Shown piece by piece: positions 17,008 to 24,232 of a DNA stretch of 64,000 nt; positions within the stretch are counted from its first letter, which is position 1, and every line of letters begins with the position of its first letter. The notes below the pieces were generated by a model. It did no database searches. It saw nothing but the letters and a program-made list of their open reading frames with translations, and was not told the origin of the DNA. Source of the stretch: CALMBW01 sp963779645. Lineage in GTDB: Bacteria > Actinomycetota > CADDZG01 > WHSQ01. The translations under genes were made by a program, and so were the position numbers. The stretch lies in assembly GCA_963779645.1 (NCBI GenBank), contig CAVZYX010000005.1:62001-126000 (forward strand), read 5' to 3'.

Positions 17008-17682
17008 GTGCCCGACCACCGCTCCTCCTTCAAACAGAAGATCCTGAAAACCATCAACCGCGCCCGTTATCGAGGGCTGGTAGAGGTTCTGCAACTTGGG
17101 CTCCAACGGGCCGGCGAATGGTTCACATCCGAAGACGAGCTGATCCTGATGGTTCGTGAACTCGCAGAAGCTGATGCCACGCCGGATCCGTCGTTCCGTC
17201 AAGCGACCGCCGCCGACGCGGATAGCTACGCCCGAGATATCGGAACGGACTCCCCTTCGACCTTCCGCGCCCGATTGAGCGACGACGTCCACTGCTTCGT
17301 GATCGAGCTTGGAGGTCGTCTCCTGCATGCCTCGTGGGTGACGACCAGCGCAGCTTGGACCAGAGAGATCCAGGGATACATGACTCCGCCGCCCGGGGCC
17401 GCCTACATCTACGAGTCGTTCACTCGCAGCGATGCTCGAGGTCAAGGCCTCTACCCCATGGCCCTCGCAGGGATCGTTGTGTGGCTCCAGAACGAGGGGC
17501 TCTCGGAAGCCTGGGTCGGTGTGGAGGCAGACAATCAAGCGTCGATAAGGGCGATCACGAAGGCCGGCTTCACGGAGGGGTTCCTTTTCAAGTTCTCCAG
17601 GAGCCTCGGTCGCCTCAAGATGGAGCCTGCATGGGGCTCCCGAGTCGAGGTGGCGCCCGATTTCCTGCGACACGCCCTTTGA
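17008..17682 (+). CDS. GNAT-family N-acetyltransferase-like protein
   Basis: A 224-aa protein starting at GTG 17008, 17 bp after whiB and in the same direction. The C-terminal half has GNAT features: an acetyl-CoA loop SDARGQGLYPMALAGIVVW and VGVEADNQASIRAITKAGFTE, the usual last strand-helix. The first 75 residues (RARYRGLVEVLQLGLQRAGEWF) form an extra helical N-terminus of unknown role. Acceptor substrate is unknown. Confidence 0.8.
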   Translation: MPDHRSSFKQKILKTINRARYRGLVEVLQLGLQRAGEWFTSEDELILMVRELAEADATPDPSFRQATAADADSYARDIGTDSPSTFRARLSDDVHCFVIELGGRLLHASWVTTSAAWTREIQGYMTPPPGAAYIYESFTRSDARGQGLYPMALAGIVVWLQNEGLSEAWVGVEADNQASIRAITKAGFTEGFLFKFSRSLGRLKMEPAWGSRVEVAPDFLRHAL

Positions 17683-17747
17683 GGGCCGGGGAAATATGGC
17701 TCAGAAGAGGGGTAGGCAGGACCCACCAGACCAAGCCATACTTTTCC

Positions 17748-17894
17748 TAGGAGCGCGGGTGTTGTAGCTGGGAAGGGAGTGCACTCCTCGGCTGAGTCTT
17801 CTCGGTCCAGGGGTGGCGTGCCGGCACGACCCCCTCAACTGGCACCTGTTGCCGGAACGATGGCCTTAAGGCTGCGACACCCGCACCTCTCCTA
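17748..17894 (+). ncRNA. Candidate structured small RNA, about 147 nt
   Basis: A non-coding stretch closed by a long helix. TAGGAG (17748-17753) pairs with CTCCTA (17889-17894). After a small internal loop, GCGGGTGTTGTAGC (17755-17768) pairs with GCTGCGACACCCGC (17871-17884) over 14 bp. Two of these pairs are G-U only if the plus strand is the RNA; on the minus strand they would be A-C mismatches. Inside are hairpins GGAG-TGCA-CTCC (17776-17787), AGGGG...CCCCT with inner CGTG-CCGG-CACG (17809-17835) and GGCA-CCTGT-TGCC (17841-17853). A CATACT box at 17737 could be a -10 element. It does not match SRP, tmRNA, RNase P or a riboswitch class known to me. Confidence 0.55.
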
Positions 17895-17948
17895 ATCCTC
17901 CCGGCGTTAGAAGGATCAGGTCCGAGTCAGGGAGCGTAGCGCCCTGGA

Positions 17949-20900
17949 TCAGATGGGGCCCCCGCCGCCTGCACAAGCAACGTCCAAGCTGAGACTCCAG
18001 CAGATCACGAAAGACCGGGTTGTAAAGAGACCTCCGGGATCGGTAGCGCGCACGGTAACCGTGAACAGGTTCTGGGGGATGGGTAAGCCGGTGCTCAGCT
18101 GAAGCTCGTTCCCGTTCGCGATCTTCGCCACGCCGCCTCCGTCGTCATCAAGTGAGAACGTGAGTGCAGCGTTCTCAGGATCAACCGCTGAGATGACTCC
18201 GATGACCGTATCGACATCTGTGCTGGAGAAGCCGTAGTTCGAGATCGTGATGTTCCCAGGAGCTTCGTTGACGTTGGTGACGGTGATGGTGAACGACTCG
18301 GTGCGGGACAGGCCACCGGCGTCGGTCGTGGTGATGTCGACCGAGTAGCTGGAGTCGGCTTCGAAGTTGAGGGGGTCGTCGACCTCGAGGCGGTCACCGT
18401 CGATGTCGAAGGAGTCGTTGTCGCCACCCGCGGCGAGGGTGTAGGTGAAGGTGTCACCGGCGTCGGGGTCGGTGGTCGACAGCGTGCCGATCAGTGCGCC
18501 GGCCGCGGAGTTCTCGGCGATCGTCGCCGCCGACAACAGCAGATCGGTGGGGCCTTCGTTGACGTTGGTGACGGTGATGGTGAACGACTCGGTGCGGGAC
18601 AGGCCACCGGCGTCGGTCGTGGTGATGTCGACCGAGTAGCTGGAGTCGGCTTCGAAGTTGAGGGGGTCGTCGACCTCGAGGCGGTCACCGTCGATGGCGA
18701 AGGAGTCGTTGTCGCCACCCGCGGCGAGGGTGTAGGTGAAGGTGTCACCGGCGTCGGGGTCGGTGGTCGACAGCGTGCCGATCAGTGCGCCGGCCGCGGA
18801 GTTCTCGGCGATCGTCGCCGCCGACAACAGCAGATCGGTGGGGCCTTCGTTGACGTTGGTGACGGTGATGGTGAACGACTCGGTGCGGGACAGGCCACCG
18901 GCGTCGGTCGTGGTGATGTCGACCGAGTAGCTGGAGTCGGCTTCGAAGTTGAGGGGGTCGTCGACCTCGAGGCGGTCACCGTCGATGGCGAAGGAGTCGT
19001 TGTCGCCACCCGCGGCGAGGGTGTAGGTGAAGGTGTCACCGGCGTCGGGGTCGGTGGTCGACAGCGTGCCGATCAGTGCGCCGGCCGCGGAGTTCTCGGC
19101 GATCGTCGCCGCCGACAACAGCAGATCGGTGGGGCCTTCGTTGACGTTGGTGACGGTGATGGTGAACGACTCGGTGCGGGACAGGCCACCGGCGTCGGTC
19201 GTGGTGATGTCGACCGAGTAGCTGGAGTCGGCTTCGAAGTTGAGGGGGTCGTCGACCTCGAGGCGGTCACCGTCGATGGCGAAGGAGTCGTTGTCGCCAC
19301 CCGCGGCGAGGGTGTAGGTGAAGGTGTCACCGGCGTCGGGGTCGGTGGTCGACAGCGTGCCGATCAGTGCGCCGGCCGCGGAGTTCTCGGCGATCGTCGC
19401 CGCCGACAACAGCAGATCGGTGGGGCCTTCGTTGACGTTGGTGACGGTGATGGTGAACGACTCGGTGCGGGACAGGCCACCGGCGTCGGTCGTGGTGATG
19501 TCGACCGAGTAGCTGGAGTCGGCTTCGAAGTTGAGGGGGTCGTCGACCTCGAGGCGGTCACCGTCGATGGCGAAGGAGTCGTTGTCGCCACCCGCGGCGA
19601 GGGTGTAGGTGAAGGTGTCACCGGCGTCGGGGTCGGTGGTCGACAGCGTGCCGATCAGTGCGCCGGCCGCGGAGTTCTCGGCGATCGTCGCCGCCGACAA
19701 CAGCAGATCGGTGGGGCCTTCGTTGACGTTGGTGACGGTGATGGTGAAGACCTCGTCGTAGATCCCCCCTCGCCCGTCGTCAACGCGAACCCTTATCGAC
19801 AGCGGTCCCGTTTCAAAGTCGAGGGGCGCATCCGTCCTGAGTTCGTCACTCACGATCTCGAAGGAGGCATTGTCGTCGTCACCGGTTCCCGGAACGAGAG
19901 CGTAGGTGTGTGTGTCGGCGGGATCCGTATCGGTCGCCGCAAGCACTCCCACCAAGGTGCCGGCTGCTTCATTCTCGGGGACCGTGTCCGACGACAACGA
20001 GATATCGCTAGGAGTCGAGTTGGAGGGGCCGCCTCCGCCACCGCCACCGCCACCGCCACCGCCACCCTCGGCAACGTCGAGGATAGTGACCGTGACCTGT
20101 TCCTCGACCCACTGACCTTCGCTATCGGTCGATCGGATCATGAACGAGACGGTCTTTCGCTTCTCGTAGTCGAAAGATGCTGTCGTTTGTAACTGATCGC
20201 CCACGATCTTGAACAATGAGGCGCTCCTACCGCTGAGGGTGTAGTTGTGCAGATCGTCAGCGTCGGGGTCGCCCGTTGTCACCGCTCCCACGAGCGCTCC
20301 GGACGGTTGGTTCTCCGCGATCGAGAGATTGTCGACCCCGACACTGGTGGGTGGGTCGTTCGCGTCGATCACGTCGACAGTGAACGACCTCTCGAGACTG
20401 AAGCCCTCTGGGTCCTCCACCCTCACTCTCACCGAGAGCGTAGAAATAGCCTCAAAGTTCAGGGACTCGGTGGCCCGCAACTCGTTGACGACGATCTGGA
20501 AGCGATCGTTGTCATCCGCCCCGGGTCCCGCTACCAGGGAGTAGCTGAGAGCGTCCTCGTCCGGGTCTATGGCCTCCAGGGAACCGGCCAGAGACCCAAC
20601 CGGGAGGTTCTCCTGGACCTCAGCGCCTCCAAGTTCAAGGTCGGTCGGTGGGTCGTTCAATGGGAGGACTTCAAAGGTGACTGCACCACGTCGCGAGTGA
20701 CCAGTGCTCGGCCGCACGATCCGATAGCGCAACTTATCCAGTCCGAAGTAGTTCGACTGAGGCTTGTACGTGAAGCGCTGCCGACAACGCCGAGGGCGCT
20801 CGAAACACGATCGCTTTCCGACTTTCAGGGTTCCGTTTGCAGGACCAGAAACCACCTTGAAGATGCGAGTGCGTCCCTTCTTGAAACGCGCCCGCATCAT

Positions 20901-21086
20901 CCCTTTCACAGGGGCCTCTTCCGAAGTGGTTAACGCAATGCTCCGCGGGGGTCGTTTCTGCCCATCACCTCGGCTGGGGTGGGCCTCAGACGTACCACCA
21001 AGAAGGCCAAAGGAGATAGCACCGAGGATCAGGATGACGACGGCGACGGGCAAGGAACGGTTGTAAGGACCCCCTTGCCCCGACAT
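17949..21086 (-). CDS. Secreted cadherin-like repeat protein
   Basis: A 1045-aa exported protein. It has a signal anchor (about 12-36), a basic domain with paired cysteines (KRSCFERPRRCRQRF) resembling an Ig-like module, and then a chain of cadherin/Ca-binding domains, each with an AEN or PEN start, DPD/DPDAGD and a closing VTVTNVNE-type strand. After two divergent domains comes a linker of 13 glycines, one more divergent domain, then five almost identical 97-residue domains and a final divergent one. It ends VACAGGGGPI, without an LPXTG or membrane anchor. It is probably a calcium-stiffened surface or released adhesin; that is inferred from the fold. Stop-proximal hairpins follow it. Confidence 0.88.
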   Translation of the reverse strand: MSGQGGPYNRSLPVAVVILILGAISFGLLGGTSEAHPSRGDGQKRPPRSIALTTSEEAPVKGMMRARFKKGRTRIFKVVSGPANGTLKVGKRSCFERPRRCRQRFTYKPQSNYFGLDKLRYRIVRPSTGHSRRGAVTFEVLPLNDPPTDLELGGAEVQENLPVGSLAGSLEAIDPDEDALSYSLVAGPGADDNDRFQIVVNELRATESLNFEAISTLSVRVRVEDPEGFSLERSFTVDVIDANDPPTSVGVDNLSIAENQPSGALVGAVTTGDPDADDLHNYTLSGRSASLFKIVGDQLQTTASFDYEKRKTVSFMIRSTDSEGQWVEEQVTVTILDVAEGGGGGGGGGGGGGPSNSTPSDISLSSDTVPENEAAGTLVGVLAATDTDPADTHTYALVPGTGDDDNASFEIVSDELRTDAPLDFETGPLSIRVRVDDGRGGIYDEVFTITVTNVNEGPTDLLLSAATIAENSAAGALIGTLSTTDPDAGDTFTYTLAAGGDNDSFAIDGDRLEVDDPLNFEADSSYSVDITTTDAGGLSRTESFTITVTNVNEGPTDLLLSAATIAENSAAGALIGTLSTTDPDAGDTFTYTLAAGGDNDSFAIDGDRLEVDDPLNFEADSSYSVDITTTDAGGLSRTESFTITVTNVNEGPTDLLLSAATIAENSAAGALIGTLSTTDPDAGDTFTYTLAAGGDNDSFAIDGDRLEVDDPLNFEADSSYSVDITTTDAGGLSRTESFTITVTNVNEGPTDLLLSAATIAENSAAGALIGTLSTTDPDAGDTFTYTLAAGGDNDSFAIDGDRLEVDDPLNFEADSSYSVDITTTDAGGLSRTESFTITVTNVNEGPTDLLLSAATIAENSAAGALIGTLSTTDPDAGDTFTYTLAAGGDNDSFDIDGDRLEVDDPLNFEADSSYSVDITTTDAGGLSRTESFTITVTNVNEAPGNITISNYGFSSTDVDTVIGVISAVDPENAALTFSLDDDGGGVAKIANGNELQLSTGLPIPQNLFTVTVRATDPGGLFTTRSFVICWSLSLDVACAGGGGPI
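18268..19722 (-). repeat. Five tandem 291-bp repeats
   Basis: Units begin at 18268, 18559, 18850, 19141 and 19432, each exactly 291 bp (97 codons). By eye they are identical apart from at least one base: GATGTCGAAG in the last protein repeat against GATGGCGAAG in the others, Asp for Ala. Such identity means recent duplication or ongoing homogenisation, and also a place where assemblies may miscount copies. Confidence 0.95.
20033..20068 (-). repeat. GGTGGC microsatellite coding a polyglycine linker
   Basis: About five tandem copies of the hexamer GGTGGC (CCGCCA on the plus strand) encode 13 glycines between two cadherin-like domains. Slippage here would change linker length in steps of two residues without breaking the frame. 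Confidence 0.85.
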
Positions 21087-21216
21087 CTGCTACTTGTATC
21101 TCTCTCTGAGACGGGGTCACAAGACACGAAGTAGCTATTTGCCCCCTCTTGCGCACTAGGTCCGGAAAGACATCGATCCCCACCTCTCTCCGCCGCGCTG
21201 CCAGATCAGGTGACGC

Positions 21217-21246
21217 GAAAAGCCCCCGATACCGGGGGCCTTTTTT
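21217..21246 (-). terminator. Bidirectional rho-independent terminator
   Basis: GCCCCCG (21222-21228) pairs with CGGGGGC (21233-21239) around ATAC, flanked by AAAA on the left and TTTTTT on the right. On the minus strand it follows the zinc-ribbon gene ending at 21299, with a T4 tail; on the plus strand it has T6. It separates that operon from the cadherin-like gene. Confidence 0.9.
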
Positions 21247-21298
21247 GAGGAATGAATCGGGTCTCACTGACCCCAAATCTTGCGCAAAAACTGGTGGG

Positions 21299-21484
21299 CT
21301 AGTTGCGGGCCGGCTCTCGCTCGGCCGTGAGGGTCAGGACATCCGGAAGGGCGATGTCATCGCTCTCGTATTTCCACCACTTGTGCTCGCAGGTGCGGCA
21401 GCTGAAGAACCGTACGGACTCATCGCCCTTGAGACGGATCTCGATCTTCGTGGTGTTCGTACCAACACAGTGCGGACAGTCCAT
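21299..21484 (-). CDS. Small zinc-ribbon protein, conserved hypothetical
   Basis: A 61-aa protein with two CxxC pairs, CPHC (residues 3-6) and CRTC (29-32), separated by a beta-rich stretch (KIEIRLKGDESVRFFSC), followed by EHKWWKYESD. This is a single treble-clef or rubredoxin-like zinc ribbon. Function is unknown. It lies 118 bp downstream of the DUF6788 gene on the same strand and ends before a strong terminator, which supports it being expressed. Confidence 0.7.
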   Translation of the reverse strand: MDCPHCVGTNTTKIEIRLKGDESVRFFSCRTCEHKWWKYESDDIALPDVLTLTAEREPARN

Positions 21485-21602
21485 GTGGTGCCTCCCAGAT
21501 CTCTACTTGCCACAACCCCAGTGCTTCTAGAAGAAGCATCGGCAGTGGGAGGGGTCCTCAGCATGGCCCTTAGGTAGGGATTCCTTGGACCGCCCTGACT
21601 AG

Positions 21603-21917
21603 TTACCTAAGAACCTTCTGGACGTCCTCGGGAAGCTCCCGCCCGATGTAGCGGGACTTCAAGCGATCGCCCTCCCGGTAGTAGGCGTACCAGTAGGGGC
21701 CGTGGGGGCATGAATTGCAGTTGGGCTTTCCGCACTTGACCGTCTCGAGCCGGTATGTCACCTCGGGGTCGCTCTGGGCAGCCTTGGCTCCCTCCTCATC
21801 CCCCAGGGCCATCAGGAGCCCTCGAACGAAGATGAGGATCCGGCGCAAGCTATGCCTGTCGAGCTTCCTGAGCTCGCTCAGAAGACGCTTCTCGTTGGCC
21901 AGGCCGACGTTCCTCAT
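21603..21917 (-). CDS. DUF6788-type conserved protein
   Basis: A 104-aa protein. The C-terminal half, KCGKPNCNSCPHGPYWYAYYREGDRLKSRYIGRELP, is the typical module of the DUF6788 family: a CGKxxC cluster followed by GPYWYAY and RYIGRxL. The function is unknown. Its ATG overlaps the TGA of the DUF3499 gene (ATGA), so the two are probably co-translated. Confidence 0.8.
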   Translation of the reverse strand: MRNVGLANEKRLLSELRKLDRHSLRRILIFVRGLLMALGDEEGAKAAQSDPEVTYRLETVKCGKPNCNSCPHGPYWYAYYREGDRLKSRYIGRELPEDVQKVLR

Positions 21918-22234
21918 GCGCTGTGTCCGAAGAAGATCTGCTGGGACTCTGCCGCCTGGTCCTCCCCGATCCCGGCCCCCACTACCTCGACAACCTCGTA
22001 GGTGGTCGCGTTCGGGTCCCGCGGTAGAAACAGCGGAGGAGCCTCTCGCTGGTCATCGAGCGTCCAGCCTCGAGGCATGACGAGCTTGTCCGCACAGGAA
22101 GCACAGAGAACGTAGATGTGCGGGTCTGCCATCCCATCGGGCGGGTCCTCGAGAACCGCCAGGGACGATGCGTAGTCGTAAGAAAGGACCGCTGCGGCGG
22201 CCCCTCCACATCCCGGTTTCGAACACAAGCTCAC
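21914..22234 (-). CDS. DUF3499 family protein
   Basis: A 106-aa protein specific to actinobacteria. MSLCSKPGCGGAAAAVLSYDYASSLAVL, then PHIYVLCASCADKL and PRGWTLDD, match DUF3499 with its zinc-binding cysteine pairs. In mycobacteria a DUF3499 gene sits between manB and whiB2, and here it is in the same broad neighbourhood, though the cadherin-like gene intervenes. Its role is unknown. It overlaps the DUF6788 gene by four bases. Confidence 0.85.
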   Translation of the reverse strand: MSLCSKPGCGGAAAAVLSYDYASSLAVLEDPPDGMADPHIYVLCASCADKLVMPRGWTLDDQREAPPLFLPRDPNATTYEVVEVVGAGIGEDQAAESQQIFFGHSA

Positions 22235-22322
22235 GGCCGGACACTAAGACAGATGCTCCACAGAGTGTCGGAAATCGGCCAAAGTGCGCCCTCGGTCAGG
22301 CGGGGCCATCTAGTATCCGTTC

Positions 22323-23123
22323 ATGCCACTAGCCGATCTGGGCGACGTCAAGATCTCGTACAGCACCTTCGGAGACGGACCTCCGGTTCTGGGAGTGATG
22401 GGCTTCGGACTCGACAAGCGTTACTGGGCTGCCCAGGTACCCGCCGTGGCCGAGGGGAACACGTTCATCACTTTCGACAACCGGGGGACCGGGCGGACCG
22501 AGGGCCCTGCCATCTGGACGATCGACGAGATGGCCGAAGATGCGATCCGGCTGCTAGACCATCTCGAGATCGAAAAGGCGACGGTCTTTGGCGTGTCCAT
22601 GGGGGGGGCCATCGCCCAGCGGCTGATCCTCGATCACCCCGACCGGGTATCGGCCCTCATCCTTGGCATCACCTTCGCCAGGCCGCTCGAGTACATGCGC
22701 CGGCGACACTCCCTGGCTCGTCACCTCGTCAACACGATCGAGCCGCTGGAATTCATGGACGCGGCGATGCTGTGGATGTTCACCCCCAAGTTCTTCGAGA
22801 TCGGCCAGGAGAACATCGAACGCATGATGGCCGCTTTCGCCGGACCGGAGGCCCCGGCAACTGCCTCGAACGAGACCCTGATCGCCCAGATGGACGCCCT
22901 CCACAAGCACGACGTCCTGAGCGAGCTACATAAGATTTCGGTACCGACCCTGGTCTTCGGGGGCAAGGCCGACATGATGGTCCCCTACTTCGCCTCCGAG
23001 GAGATCGCAGAGGCCATCCCAGGCGCAGAACTCGTCACTTTCGAGACCGGACACGGCCTCATGTTCGAGGAGATGGAGCAAGCGAACGCCATGATCCGGG
23101 GTTTCCTAGACCGGGTTAGGTAA
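22323..23123 (+). CDS. Alpha/beta-fold hydrolase
   Basis: A 266-aa soluble hydrolase. The nucleophile elbow is GVSMGG with Ser92, the oxyanion region is GFGLDKRYW, the acid is probably Asp in GGKADMMVPY and the base His in TGHGLMFEE. The closest families are 3-oxoadipate enol-lactonase-like and chloroperoxidase-like hydrolases. No aromatic catabolism genes are adjacent, so the substrate is unknown. The gene is transcribed alone, divergent from DUF3499 with an 88-bp gap. Confidence 0.88.
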   Translation: MPLADLGDVKISYSTFGDGPPVLGVMGFGLDKRYWAAQVPAVAEGNTFITFDNRGTGRTEGPAIWTIDEMAEDAIRLLDHLEIEKATVFGVSMGGAIAQRLILDHPDRVSALILGITFARPLEYMRRRHSLARHLVNTIEPLEFMDAAMLWMFTPKFFEIGQENIERMMAAFAGPEAPATASNETLIAQMDALHKHDVLSELHKISVPTLVFGGKADMMVPYFASEEIAEAIPGAELVTFETGHGLMFEEMEQANAMIRGFLDRVR

Positions 23124-23362
23124 CACTTTCGTACCCAAGATGCTTTTGTGATTCGCACTCCACCCTCGACCGCCTATCCAGGACCGCTCGCGGCGCGCCA
23201 AAGAGGGTCTCTCAGGCGGGGAGATGTGGAGGAACCCACACAAAAATGCACCCCGAAGTGACTTTCGGCCTAGACCTACTCATCTCTTCGAGGTACCCGA
23301 ACATCATATGACAGTTCTAGAGGGGCCAACAAGCAGGTTCCGAAGGAAACTTCGCGGCCCCC

Positions 23363-23420
23363 CATCAAGTCTGATCTCAAAACCGGGGCCTGACGCACCA
23401 AAAACCAGAGCAGACTTGAT
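23363..23420 (-). repeat. 10-bp inverted repeat after tryptophan dioxygenase
   Basis: ATCAAGTCTG at 23363-23372 is complementary to CAGACTTGAT at about 23411-23420, which directly abuts the TDO stop. The loop of about 38 nt contains runs of A/T and CCGGGGCC. It may be a terminator-like 3' end. The rest of the gap from 23124 shows no gene. Confidence 0.5.
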
Positions 23421-24221
23421 CTAGAGGTAGCTGCGGAGGTCCCAGAGCTCTGGGTAGAAGCGCTTGCCGAGGGTGCTGCGAAGGTAGGGAGCCCCTGTCG
23501 AGCCGCCGGTTCCGCTCTTAGTCCCGATCTGCCTTTCGACCATGAGTACGTGCCTGCTCCTCCAGATCGCGAACAGCTCATCGTGGGTCAGGAGATCTTC
23601 CGAGAGATAGAACTCGTCGGCGTGTAGGTCTCGTTCGCGGGCCATCGTGAGAAGGCTGGCCTTTCGAGTCTCTTCATCGTCATCCGGCATCGGGAGGCCG
23701 CGCTCGCGCAGCAGCGCGCAGAAGGCGTCCCAGAGGGTGGGTTCCGTGAGTCGTTGTTCGAGACGCTCCCGTTCGTCGTCGGTCATCGCCAAGCGATCGA
23801 GGTACGCCGCGTCCTTGAGCCCCGACACGAATTCGAGTTCTCGGAACTGGACCGACTGGAAACCCGAGGCAGGGGCCAGATGCGTGCGGAACTCGAGGAA
23901 GTCTTGCGGAGACATCGACTCGATCACGTTCACCTGTTCCACGAGAACGCGTTCGATCGTGTGCACACGGTTGAGCAGATGGCGAGCACGATGCGATTGA
24001 CCTTCGAAGATCAGATCGCGGATCGACTCGAGTTCGAAAACGAGCTGCTTGAACCACAGTTCGTACACCTGGTGTACGACGATGAACAGCAACTCGTCGT
24101 GCGCGGGAGGATCGGACAGAAGTTGTTGTTGATCTAGAAGTTCGGGAACCCTCAGGTAACTGCCGTAGGAGAGCTTCCGGTCCTCCTCACCGAAACGAGG
24201 TGGTCGTCTGCTCGTATCCAG
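23421..24221 (-). CDS. kynA: Tryptophan 2,3-dioxygenase, probable CTG start
   Basis: A haem enzyme that opens tryptophan to N-formylkynurenine. Motifs are VHQVYELWFKQLVFELE with the distal His and RSRHVLMVERQIGTKSGTGGS with the haem-ligand His. The first TTG/ATG/GTG of this frame (24092) would lose the conserved LSYGSYLRVPELLDQQ segment. The frame is open back to a TAA, and the only plausible initiator is CTG at 24221, seven bases after a strong GAGGAG that overlaps the stop of the preceding gene. The resulting 266 aa is a normal bacterial length. No kynureninase or formamidase is in the window. Confidence 0.88.
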   Translation of the reverse strand: MDTSRRPPRFGEEDRKLSYGSYLRVPELLDQQQLLSDPPAHDELLFIVVHQVYELWFKQLVFELESIRDLIFEGQSHRARHLLNRVHTIERVLVEQVNVIESMSPQDFLEFRTHLAPASGFQSVQFRELEFVSGLKDAAYLDRLAMTDDERERLEQRLTEPTLWDAFCALLRERGLPMPDDDEETRKASLLTMARERDLHADEFYLSEDLLTHDELFAIWRSRHVLMVERQIGTKSGTGGSTGAPYLRSTLGKRFYPELWDLRSYL

Positions 24222-24232
24222 TTACCCACTCC

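Noticed and set aside
17748..17894. Cobalamin riboswitch
   Set aside because: Only short fragments resemble the B12 core; the conserved 3' domain is missing and no plus-strand gene lies downstream.
17921..17945. SRP RNA core (TCAGGTCCG... with GGGAGC)
   Set aside because: The GGAA tetraloop and symmetric loop of helix 8 are absent; it overlaps stop-proximal hairpins of the cadherin-like gene.
18445..19621. Series of identical 64- and 85-codon ORFs on both strands
   Set aside because: They are shadows of the in-frame cadherin-like repeats and reappear every 291 bp.
18268..19722. CRISPR-like array because of regular repeats
   Set aside because: The period is 291 bp, in frame and coding, with no unique spacers.
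21715..22080. 121-codon plus-strand ORF opposite DUF6788/DUF3499
   Set aside because: Low-complexity Arg/Ser/Pro composition; the minus strand carries recognisable conserved proteins.
23276..23581. 101-codon minus-strand ORF downstream of and overlapping tryptophan dioxygenase
   Set aside because: It uses another frame of the dioxygenase end and has no conserved features.
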